Source of the DNA: Euphorbia lathyris
Taxonomy: Eukaryota; Streptophyta; Magnoliopsida; Malpighiales; Euphorbiaceae
Direction of reading: 5' to 3'
Length of the DNA: 64,000 nt
Assembly (NCBI RefSeq): GCF_963576675.1
Contig: NC_088910.1
Coordinates: 105,552,807-105,616,806, forward strand
A program made the translations under genes and the position numbers. Of this stretch, positions 33,001-43,689 are shown one piece after another (the stretch's first letter is position 1; each line of letters starts with the position of its first letter). Below the pieces are notes generated by a model. That model saw nothing but the letters and a program-made list of their open reading frames with translations. It was not told where the DNA came from and made no database searches.

Positions 33001-34818
33001 GCAGCATCTAAGGAAGAGCCGAAGCCCTCTCCTGCTGTTGAAGAAACTCCAAATCCAAATTTTAAAGAAGTGCATGAAGAGAAGCCCGTTGTCGTTCTAC
33101 AGCAAGTTCCTGAGAAACCAAGGACTTCTAAAGTAGCTGATGTATCAGAGGCTACTTTTGAGTCAGCGAGTGTGAAGGAGCCAGCATCACAAGGTAGTGC
33201 GCTATTGGCTGAAGAAGAAGTGCAGCAGAAGCTGGCTCCTGGTGAGGCAGGTAGTGATTTTTTTTTTTTTTTTTTTGTGAATTGCTTAGTGTCCGAGAAC
33301 CCGAGGTGCTATATATGCTGCATTATTTAGTGAAAACTCGGGGTTTTATTTGTTTAGCAATTATTTTTGTTTGCCACGGGGACTATCACATTGTAGTGGT
33401 CTAATTAGATTTTATCTCTGCTTTCTCAGGGAAGAAAAAGAAAAAAAAGAAGGTTCGCATGCCTCCGAATGGTATGAATTATGTGTAACATTTAGCTCAT
33501 CTATTTTTTTGAATTCCCAAAGTTTCAGATTCATGCATGATCGCTAATATTAGTTTATGGCTCGAGTGTTTCATCGTTATAATTTGCTTCTGCATTTAAG
33601 AATTAGTTCCTTAATGGTGCTGAGTTATCTTTAAGTCCTTATGAACACATTGCTTGCAGATTTATGGAAAGCTTCTCAAGATTTTGCAGCTGAGAATTAT
33701 ATGATGCCTCTCGGGCCTTCTGCCTATAATCCTTATTGGAATGGGATGCAGCCTGGTATGGAAAATTATATGCATCCTTTTGCTGCTCCCATGCCCTTCA
33801 CAGGTTATGGAATGGGCCCTATGGACATGCCATTTGGGGGTGTTATGCCTCCAGATCCTTTTGCTGCACAAGGTTACATGATGCCTTTTGTACCCCCTCA
33901 GAGGTATTCATTTCTTCTGTTCCATTAGTTTCTGTTTGGAGGTTATTTCTTTTTTGTGCGAACTCAGGAACCTGATCAGATCACTACTTTCTATTTCTTA
34001 GGGATCTTGCAGAATTTGGAATGGGCATGAATGGCATGAATGGCCTGAATGGTATGAATGGTGTGAATGCTGGACCTCCAGCAATGAGCAGGGAAGAATT
34101 TGAGGCTCGGAAAGCTGAATTGAGGCGGAGGCGTGAGAATGAGAGGCGAGCTGAAAGGTATTACAGCTTGTTGCTCAGTCTTACAGTTTTATTTTTAACA
34201 AATAACGTGGATATTCCCCCTTTTCTCCTAAAGTAATCATTTCCAACTGTTATATCTATGTTAGTGTGAAGTATGAACTTAAGTAGCCCATGAATTATCC
34301 TATGGTGCATCTTTCCTTAAATTACGAAGCCGTGTTAAAGAATTAAGAGAATCTGGAAGCTGATATTAGCTGTACAATATGCTTACCTTAGTAAAATCTG
34401 TGATGTTTTGCTTTTAACCTTTGAATTGCACTTCAAATAATATCGATATTGTTTGCTGATTGAATAGAACTTCCATGAAGGATGACCTAGCTTTCATCTG
34501 ATATCATGTTCCTTGAAGTTTAAATTTGTCGTCCTCATTGGTGGTTCTGTTTCACAGATTGTCTTCAGTTTCCTCTGTTAAATGACTGATTAGTTTGATT
34601 TTTTATTCTGCTTCAGGGAATTCCCCAGAGATAGGGAGTTCGGTAGGGAAGTGAGCAGCGGTGGTGATATTTCTTCAATGAAATCTGTATGTCCTTTTTA
34701 TTGTTCAGAATTATATTCCTCCTTTATTTTTGTGTCGTGTAGCAGGCATCTTTTGTGGTCTGATGCAAAATATGGCAAGATAATCTTTGGGAGCAAAAGT
34801 AATAGTGATTATATAATT

Positions 34819-34850
<32 letters not shown>

Positions 34851-37216
34851 CCCGTGCAGTTGGGGTTAGAAAGGGCATTCTTTCCTTTGCCATTCTTTAA
34901 AGCATGTAGAAATATTAGGAGTGAAAATCTTGGAATGTTTTGGTCATTTATTCATAGGATTTTTTTTTTTTTGGAAATTTAATTGGAGGTTTTATAAACG
35001 TAGCAGTATGATGGATAGTGAAGTGTTTGCAAACTTTTCAATCAGACTGCTACTGAAGCCTCCCCCTCATTCATATAAAAGCTGCTCTTTAGGTGTTTCT
35101 ACTCCATATGTATTAGGGCAAATAAAAAAATAAACCTTAAGGTTTGCATTTGTAAAGACTTTCTTGTGATTTAAAAGTTTGAAAATAAATATGAATCTGA
35201 GGTTTCCTTCATTTACGAAGAAGATTTTTCACTAAAACTGTCCTGCGTGGCAAATATTCAAAACAAAAGTTTTAGCAGTCTCTTATCTCATTTTACCCCT
35301 CCTAACATATAGAAATATTTTTAAGCAGAAAATAATAATAAAACGACTCAAATTCCTCTTATTTACTATGTTTTCCTAGTGAAAAAAGTCTTATCATTGC
35401 AATAAGGAAATCTCGTATCCATTTTTGTGAACTTTTAAACCTGGAATGTTTTTGCAAATGCATGAACCACAAAAGATACCCCAATGTTTGTACTTGTACT
35501 TGTTTATTATTTGCTTGTGGATGAAGCTGAAGAATGTCCTCATAAATTAGATTTCTTCCCAGTTCCCACACAGAGTAAAATCTTTCTTACATACACTAAA
35601 TGGATGATATGATCACGTTTTTTTTTATTTCTGAAATGATTTTTCATATCTTAATCTATTTTCCTTGTCATTTGCAAGTCTGATTGAATTGCGAGTAACC
35701 AACACTCATAATTTCTGCTTCTGGTTTTTATGAATTGAAAATTTTATATTTTATATTTTTTAGTATTTTGAATTTCTTTTTGAAGCTCTAATAAATTTAA
35801 CTATGTTTCAGTAGTGTATTGAGGGTTTCAGAAGTCTAAAATATTTACTTAGTGTATGGATTTCTTTAACTTTCATCTTTTGCTTTTTTAAATAACGGAA
35901 ATAGATTTTAAAAAAATGTTGTTCGAAAGAACGTCTCACTATTATGTGTTGCAAGGGAAAGCGTGGTGCATTATGAAATGAAGAGAAGATAAAAAAATGA
36001 AGGGGGAGTTATTATGTTGCATAATAATGTATAATTAAGTTGCTTTTTTTTTTTCCTAAGAAGCTGCTTTTTTTTTTTTTGAATTGTTTTTCTTTTTCGT
36101 ATTTTGTGAACCAGTAGATTTATCCTTGACTTATATCCAGCGGTAAACCTAATGGTTGTATTTCTATATAAAAGCATTCATATTTGTGTTCGGGAACTAA
36201 ATCAGGACCTGCTTTTTTAAACAGCATTTAAAGAAAAACATTTAAACTTCAATTATTTACCTTTTGCACTTTAATAAATATTTTTAAAATAAATAAAAAG
36301 AAGAGATAGCGAAAGCGCACTAGGATAAAAGGAAAATGAAAAAGAGGAAAGGCTAGTGGGGACTTTGTTGAATGGCCCACATGTGATTGGGCTTATTTAG
36401 GGCCCATTTTGATGTCTCTGTTTATTGTTTTGGTATAATTTTCGGTTATCTTTTTAATAGTTAATAGGTTTTCTTATGAAATGGTTGTTGGTGCAGAAAC
36501 CTGTTCCGCCGTCATCTAGTGGCGATCCCCATTCTTACCACCGCCATCGATCTGAGAAGCTGTCCCCTGAGCGACCAACACGTGAGCTCGAACCACCACC
36601 ACGTCCTGCCAAAAGAAAGTCCGACCACCACGATCGTAGTGAACGTGATAGAGATCGTGACTATGATTACTACGATGATGACCACGACAGAGACAGAAGT
36701 GAACGCCACCGCCACCACCATCACCACCGTTCAGAATCCTCTACAAAAGCTACCTCTGAGGCCTCGGTAAAACCTATTCCTTCAACTGCTAAACCTAGCT
36801 CAACAACAGCAGCAGCGGCAGCAGCTGCAGCTGCAGCAGCAGAGCGCAAGGCGAAGGCAAGCGTTTTCTCTCGAATTAGCTTTCCAGAAGCAGAGCTTCT
36901 CGCAAAGAAGCGCAAGCTCTCTTCTTCAAGTGAAGCTGCTGCCGGTGGTCCGGCTGCATCGTCCGGCCATCATAAGTCTTCATCATCAGCCAACGGCTAT
37001 TACGATGACTATACCTCCTCATCTCTGAAGGCCCCAACTACGACTGCTGGCAGGAAAAGTAGCAGCACTCCGATGGATTACGAGTCGAGTGACGATGATC
37101 GGCATTTCAAGAGGAAGCCATCTAGATACGAGCCCTCGCCTCCACCGCCGGCTGAGTGGGAAGCCGATGCGAAGCATTCGAGAGGCTCAAGAGACAGGGA
37201 CCGGAAGCACAGGTGA
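30032..37216 (+). CDS. PQT3-like: DWNN domain / zinc knuckle / RING protein (RBBP6/Mpe1 family, PQT3-like E3 ligase)
   Basis: Fifteen exons: 30032-30197, 30646-30742, 31077-31158, 31273-31439, 31543-31619, 31826-31891, 32025-32181, 32273-32424, 32683-32847, 32948-33250, 33430-33471, 33660-33903, 34002-34157, 34617-34686, 36497-37216. All junctions are GT-AG, the phases agree, and the sum is 2,664 nt (887 residues). The ubiquitin-like DWNN domain begins MAVYYKFKSARD. An RGG/GRGF stretch (about 181-197) and a CCHC knuckle CHRCKVPGHFIQHC (about 211-224) follow, then a RING-type module from HCPLCKEV (about 296) to CICG (about 333). The rest is low complexity: Glu/Pro linker, Lys run, Met/Gly/Pro region with NGMNG repeats, His/Arg/Asp-rich tail with poly-Ala. 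Family members act in mRNA 3'-end processing and as nuclear E3 ubiquitin ligases; Arabidopsis PQT3 is implicated in oxidative-stress tolerance. The ATG at 30032 matches the family start rather than the upstream in-frame ATG at 30014. Confidence 0.95.
35114..35525. mobile_element. Degenerate Mutator-like MITE in the last intron of the DWNN/RING gene
   Basis: Left 'gggcaaataaaaaaataaac' and right complement 'gcaaataataaacaagtac' with 'tttaaaagtt' blocks inside resemble the inverted arms at 10522-12709. No TSD is clear. The host intron (34687-36496) is the gene's longest at 1,810 bp. Confidence 0.5.
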
Positions 37217-37480
37217 AGGGGGAGGATTTTAAAGCGGAAAAAGAATGCGATGCCGGAAGCTGCAGTGTGGCTGTGAGCCATGCAATAAATTTGTGATCCC
37301 TTGTGGAGGTGTAGGGTGGCGTAGCCCAAGCTAATATAGATGGGGTTGGTGGGGGGAATTATGGGTGGTGGTTGTACATGAATTGCGCCATATTAGAGGA
37401 GGCTGCGATTGCTTTCTGTTTGCCTTCAAAATATCTGAGTTTGATTTGGATATTAATATTATCATCTAATAAATACTTTT
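37217..37480 (+). terminator. 3' UTR and poly-A signal region of the DWNN/RING gene
   Basis: T-rich sequence follows the stop, with 'aataaa' near 37468. No other gene starts here. The cleavage site is an estimate. Confidence 0.45.
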
Positions 37481-37611
37481 TTTTTTCTTCTTCTTATTGG
37501 TCTACCATGGAAATTTGTTTACTCTCTTTATGTTTATGTTTATCTTGATCATATCTATTTTCTGGAGACCTCGAGCGAATTGAACTAAGTTCTTTTTTTT
37601 TTTTTTGAATC

Positions 37612-38306
37612 ATGAACTAAGTTATTTTTAATGGCTTAGTGTATTTTCAAGAGTTTCATTTGTTCTCTTTTAGTCCATGTTTTAATTATCGAAAATTCAT
37701 GACAATAAACATTACTAAATAGTTCAATGACATTAAACGTTAAATAGTTTAATGACATTGTAAATAATATATATATATATATATAAATATAAAGAGCTAT
37801 ATTAAAAAATTTGAATACTAATAAATAATAAATAAAAATAGAATTAGATACATCGAAACTAAGAGATAAGTAACCTTGTTGTAGATGATTAATAAAACTA
37901 AGTTATTTTTAATGGCTTAGTGTATTTTCAAGAGTTTCATTTGTTCTTTTTTAGTCCATGTTTTAATTATCGAAAATCCATGACAATAAACATTACTAAA
38001 TAGTTCAATGACATTAAACGTTAAATAGTTTAATGACATTATAAGTTATTTTTAATGGCTTAGTGTATTTTCAAGAGTTTCATTTGTTCTCTTTTAGTCC
38101 ATGTTTTAATTATCGAAAATCCATGACAATAAACATTACTAAATAGTTCAATGACATTAAACGTTAAATAGTTTAATGACATTGTAAATAATATATATAT
38201 ATATATATATAAAAATATAAAGAGCTATATTAAAAAATTTGAATACTAATAAATAATTAATAAAAATAGAATTAGATACATCGAAACTAAGAGATAAGTA
38301 ACCTTG
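37612..38306. repeat. Three tandem copies of a ~145-270-bp unit
   Basis: The block beginning 'aagttatttttaatggctta' occurs at about 37618, 37900 and 38043. Copies 1 and 3 also share a downstream ~120-bp part ((TA)n run, 'aaagagctatattaaa', 'gagataagtaaccttg'); copy 2 lacks it. The copies are nearly identical, implying recent duplication. The right end meets the 5' end of a LINE. Confidence 0.88.
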
Positions 38307-40977
38307 TGTTCCGGCGGATGTGGTCAGCTTCCTTCAGGTCAAGAGTGAGTTGAATTCCCTTCTTGAGTGTGAAGCTATACATTGGCAACAAAGGGCTAAG
38401 AATTTCTGGCTACAGGAGGGAGATCAAAATACTAAGTTTTTCCATGCCTGTGTCAAAGCTAGAAAGCAGAGGAACACCATTCGCAGGCTTAAGGATATGA
38501 ATGGTCTGGTAGTGGAAGGAGTGAATGATATGGGGAATATTGCCAAAGATTATTTCTCTGATCTGTTTGCAGGCCCTACTAGCCCATGCTATGATGCCGT
38601 GGATACTCTTGTCCCGTGTATTACGCCTGAAATGCAGGCTGACCTGTGCTCCCCTTTTTCTTTTGAAGAATTCAAGACTGCCATGTTTCAAATGCATCCT
38701 GATAAGTCTCCTGGTCCTGATGGGTTAAACCCGGGGTTCTTTCAACATTTTTGGGACCTCATTGGCCCCGAGATTGTTAACGCATGCAAGGGCTATCTGG
38801 CGAGTAAGGAATTTCCTCCACATCTAAATGACACAATAATTGTTCTTATCCCTAAGATTGATAGGCCTGAATGTATGAAGGATTTTCGCCCTATTTCCCT
38901 GTGCAATGTGCTTTATAAATTGATTGCCAAGGTCCTAGCCAACAGGCTCAAGATTGTGTTACCTTTCCTGGTATCTGAATCTCAATCAGCTTTTGTCCCT
39001 GGCAGGTCTATATCTGACAGCATTATGGTGGCCTTTGAGTCTTTACACTTTATAAAGAGGAAGAATAGGGGTAGAATCGGTGAGGTGGCTTTAAAATTGG
39101 ATATTAGCAAGGCCTATGATAGGGTCGATTGGACTTTCCTGAGACTTGTTATGCAAAAATTAGGCTTCCCTGGGCTGTGGATTGATTGGATCATGTTATG
39201 CATTACTACCGTGGAGTACTCTGTGTCGATTAATGGTACATTTGTGGGCCCGATTAAACCTGGAAGGGGTCTGAGACAAGGCGATCCCCTATCGCCGTAC
39301 CTTTTTATACTGTGTGCCGAAGTCTTATCTAGCCTGATTACAAGGGCAGCGAATGAGGGTTCCCTCCATGGGTGCCTCATTGCTAGGGGTGCGCCAACTA
39401 TTACACACTTGTTTTTTGCAGATGACAGCTTCTTGTTTTTCAGGGCCTCTATGGATGAGTGTAACAAAATTGGGATGATCCTATCTGAGTATGAGGTAGC
39501 TTCTGGCCAGGCTATCAACCTGCAAAAATCTGGAATTTTCTTTAGTCCGAATGTTGGCCTGGAACTGCGTAATGAGGTATGTAACTCTCTTCAGGTTTTT
39601 CATCCTCTGGATACTGGTCGCTACTTGGGTCTCCCTTCACTTATTGGGAAGTCCAAAGTGGCAATTTTTAGTTTCCTTAAAGATAGACTTAGGAAGAGGT
39701 TAAGTGCGTGGTCCTTTAGATTCCTATCTGCTGTGGGCAAGGAAGTGCTAATTAAGGCGGTTGCTCAGGCTCTGCCAACTTTTTGTATGAGTGTGTTTAA
39801 ACTTCCTAAATCCCTTTCCCTGGACTTGGAGAAGATTATGAATTCCTTTTGGTGGGGTATGAAACTAGGGGGCAGGAGATCGATTCATTGGCAAAGTTGG
39901 GATAGGCTTAGTAGGGATAAGAAAGAGGGAGGTTTGGGTTTTAGGAGCCTCCAAAAATTCAATCTTGCCTTATTAGGTAAACAGGCCTGGAAATTGATGG
40001 TTACTCCAAATTCTTTAGTGGGTAGAATGTTCAAAGCTAAATATTTCCCTAGAGACCCTTTTCTTTCCGCCAAATTGGGCAATAATCCTAGTTTTGTTTG
40101 GGGGAGTGTTTGGAGAGCCATTGAGGTATTGAGACTGGGTGTTAGATGGAGAATTGGGGATGGTAAGTCAATATATGTGTGGAAAGACCCATGGGTGAAT
40201 ATTGTGGCACCTTTTAGGACCCAGGGTGAGACTGTCATGCAGCAGGATGATACAAAAGTGGCTGACCTGTTTATTCAGGGTAGGAAAATCTGGGATAGAG
40301 GGAAGGTGGAAGAGCTGTTGTCTGAGGCAGATGCCAGAATTGTGTGTAGGATGGTATTACCAACAAGAGAAGTAGAAGATGGACCAATGTGGAATTTTAC
40401 CAAAAATGGCATGTACACAAGTAAATCAGGATATAGAGCGCTTTGTGATGGATATGGTGGTGAGAATCAGGATGATGGGTGGAGTAGAATTTGGAAGATG
40501 CATGTTCCCCCAAAAGTTAGAATGTTTGTGTGGAAGTTGGCTTCGGGTTGCGTAGCCACTAGACATAGACTGGCAGGGAGGGGGCTGTCAATCCCAATGC
40601 AGTGTCCCTTCTGTCACTCTGATACTGAGCATGACCATCACCTCTTTGTGGATTGTGTATACGCCCAAGAATGTTGGAACCTATCCGGGATCAATACGGA
40701 TGTATTCCAACCTGATTATCTAACGGGTTCTATTTTGCAGGTACTTTTGTCCAATGATCAGGAGACCATAACCAAGATGGCAATGACGCTTTGGGTCATT
40801 TGGAATCAAAGGAATCAGATAGTCTGGGAAAGCAAAATCCAACTACCAGAAATGGCAATCTCTCTTGCGGGTAACTACCTTGCTGCCTGGCGCCAGTCCC
40901 AGCTAAAGAACCTCCCTGTGGCTGTCTGTCACCTGTCCATGCCCTTAGTGGTCCAATCCGAAGCCGACATCGCATAG
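38302..40977 (+). pseudogene. LINE ORF2: reverse transcriptase and zf-RVT domain
   Basis: A long open frame of 885 codons from the GTG at 38320. It carries RT motifs FRPISLCNVLYKLIAK (about residue 189), LDISKAYDRVDW (about 260), GLRQGDPLSPYLF (about 316) and catalytic FADD (about 365), followed by the zf-RVT region (PPKVRMFVWKL, CPFCHSDTEHDHHLFVDC). It starts inside ORF2 with no proper ATG, because the element is 5'-truncated. The frame ends in TAG at 40975-40977, but the same frame then stays open into the RNase H domain. RT would prime reverse transcription at a nicked target. Confidence 0.92.
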
Positions 40978-41622
40978 ATTCGCCCAAATCCAGCTCCTCG
41001 GGCAAGCCAACCGGTCACCGTCTGCCCAGTTGCGCTACGAAGGTTGCCCATTTCCATCACCAGAGACGCCAACGCCAACGTTAACACTTCTGCCCATCGC
41101 ATTGAACATTCAGCACGGGCGACAGTGCCACAGGTACGACATATTAGCTGGTCTCGTCCCCCTTTTGGCTTTGTCAAATGCAATTGTGACGCGGCTACCT
41201 TTAAAGCTGAGTCTCGAAGTGGGGTGGGAGCTTTACTTAGATCTTCTGATGCATCCTTCATGGCTTGTCGTAGTCGCATAATCCCAATTGTTGATGATAT
41301 TAGGGAAGCTGAAGCATTAGCTCTACGCGAGGCATTGCATTGGTGTGTCCATCTTAATTGTATTAATGTCTTGTTTGAAAGTGACTCCTTGAGTGTAGTT
41401 AATAGTGTCAAATCGGTTGATCTAGACTTGTCTGTTTATGGGTCAATTATTCAGGATTGTAAGGTGTTGCTAAGTAGTCGACACGATTACAAAGTGTCTT
41501 TTTCTCCACGCCTAGCGAACAGTCATGTTGTTGCACGACATGCCCTGTCCAATGCTAGCGAGTTCGTATCTTTTTCTGCTCCGGTATGGTTGCAGGATAC
41601 TATTGTTGCTGATTCGATTTAA
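40978..41622 (+). pseudogene. LINE ORF2: RNase H domain, separated by one TAG
   Basis: In the same frame as the RT ORF, open from the TAG to a stop at 41620-41622. RNase H landmarks are FVKCNCDAATF (first Asp), EAEALALREALHW (Glu) and FESDSLSVVNSV (second Asp). It follows the RT and zf-RVT as in plant L1-type LINEs. A single nonsense change explains the break. Confidence 0.88.
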
Positions 41623-41662
41623 GGAATGAATTTCTTCTTGGTTCAAAAAAATAAAATAAAAC

Positions 41663-42750
41663 TAATCCCAATGTCATTAAAAGAGAAATAAAAGCTTTTA
41701 CAATCATCTAATACAAGTCTATACACTTATCATAGTTTTTTTTATGAAGATGCTCAATGACCACAGTTGCATCGGATTCAACTATAATATTATAAAACCT
41801 TTTACTCTTTAACCAACTAAGGGTCTTACGAATCCCTATTGTTTTGCCTTTTCTAGGTAAAAAAAGATACATGCAGTACGACAAAAATCACCGTAGAAAA
41901 CTTTATCGTTGTTACGAAGAACAACTCCAACACTAAAAAAATTCGATCCCGGTATCAATGATGCATCAATATTAAGCTTCAAAAACAAATCTGGTGGACG
42001 AGACCTATGAACCAGAAGATCATCATTGCGATTACGAGGTCTAAGCAAACCAAAACCAACTTAATTACCATTTTGAAATCTCCGCTTAACAATCATAGAT
42101 CTGAACCAATACATACTGAATTTCCATCACCAATTCGTTTTCTGCAAGCCATTGACAGAAGAGTGAGCTTTGACAATACTACTCCACACAAAAATGGGGT
42201 TATGACCCTTCACAATTTCTAAGAAAGAATGAAATCTAAAGTACCTAGCTTTGAAAATCTTTGAAACAAGAGAGTTAGGATGTGTAAGAAATCTCCACCA
42301 TTGTTTTCCTAACATGGCTAGATTGAATTTTCTCAATTTCATGAAACCCAAATCACCACAATCCTCAGGACCACAAAGACTGTCCCATCGCAACCAATGT
42401 ATCCCTCTATCACCCGACTTCCACCAAAAAACATTAAATATATGCTCCAGTCCTTGACAGGGACCAATTGGTAGAAAGAAAACATCATTGCGAAATCGGG
42501 AATGACTTGAATCACAATTTTCAGTAAGATCTCCTTACCCGCCCGAGATAGAAGCTTGGAATGCCAAGATTGAATACGCTTCCACGCTCTGTTTTTAATG
42601 AAATAAAAAACCTCTACATGACTTCTCTCGATTAACGAAGGAAAACCCAAATAGCGACCCTAATTCATAGTCTCTAAAACCCCTAATATGGAACAAACAT
42701 AATTTCGCTTATCAACCCTAATATTTCTGCTAAAATAAATAGCTCACTTC
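41663..42750 (-). pseudogene. Second, decayed LINE ORF2 fragment (minus strand)
   Basis: Minus-strand frames give an RT C-terminal region (YLGFPSLIERSHVEVF, SRAGKEILLK), a zf-RVT-proximal region (GDLGFMKLRKFNLAMLGKQ, LVSKIFKARYF) and an RNase H part (LFLKLNIDASL, NIIVESDATVV). The frame shifts several times and has stops. Its 3' end is cut off where the A-rich tail of the plus-strand LINE begins. Confidence 0.82.
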
Positions 42751-43689
42751 CCATAATTTACCACTTGCCTTGAGTCCAACTCATATATAAATTAATAATA
42801 TCAACTCATAATTAAATAAATCCTTCCACAATTCCTTTAACTCCTATATAAAACCCTAAATGGTGTATATATCATTAATCATCCATATGTTTTCTTATAT
42901 TTTCAATAAAAGAAAAATCTTAATTCTAAAATAAGGATTTATTTGTATTAGAAATATAACAACAATAGATTATGACTGTATGCATTTATGTATTTAAGTA
43001 TCAACAAGTTTTATTATAGATTCTTTTGAAAAACTAAATTAACACTAATAATAGAAATTTGTGAGTTTTTATCAATATTATCAGAACCGGACTAGACATC
43101 AAATTGAATTTATAGTTGGGTCACGGGTCACTTGGTCTGATCCGATGGCTCGAATTGGTTGGATCGGATGACGTAATAAATAAATAATATTTATATATAT
43201 TAAATATATATAATTAATTTAAAATTATTTTTATAAATTATATATACCCAAAACAAATTATAAACAACTTTTGGTTTGTTATTTTTTTGCCAACTTGAGG
43301 CTTAAATATATAACGGATAAATGAGGTTTAAAATAACTTAAAATATGTCAACGTATTCCATGTCATGAGATCTTTTTAACGATATATTATAAACTCAAAA
43401 CGGATAAGTGATGAATGAGAAATTGATGCTCAAAGTAAACCACTTGAAATACTCCATCAGTTCCACAATATTTATCTTTTAAGGTTAAGGCACAAGAATT
43501 AAGAAATGTAATTAATTTTAATTAAAAAGATTTTGTTACCCTTTCATTAATTGCATCTATTAATTAATTTTTAACTATTCCCAAAATAAAAAGGCAACTT
43601 AAATAGAAGTATATTTGGTAAAAATAAATTAATACTCATGGATTGAACCAACACGTCATGTATTATAGAAAAAAATTTCTCTAGAAAGA
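42751..43689. other. AT-rich spacer with a possible truncated MITE
   Basis: Mostly unrecognised AT-rich sequence. From about 43450, 'tactccatcagttccacaat' resembles the terminus of Tc1/mariner-type MITEs (CTCCCTCCGTTCC). A partial mirror 'gataaatatta' at about 43685 suggests a copy truncated at the right. No gene seen. Confidence 0.4.

Larger units (their letters stand above)
38300..41660 (+). mobile_element. 5'-truncated L1-type LINE
   Basis: LINE ORF2 sequence starts abruptly at about 38302 at the edge of the tandem repeats and ends with an A-rich tail (aaaaaaataaaataaaa, about 41645-41661). ORF1 and the endonuclease domain are absent. No convincing target-site duplication was found. Confidence 0.88.

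Noticed and set aside
37078..37329. Antisense ORF over the end of the DWNN/RING gene
   Set aside because: A shadow of the GC-richer last exon; no domain recognised.
39114..39518. Minus-strand ORFs inside the LINE RT
   Set aside because: Shadows of the long RT frame.
40929..41411. 160-codon minus-strand ORF across the RT/RNase H boundary
   Set aside because: Antisense to a frame with clear RT and RNase H motifs; itself unrecognised.
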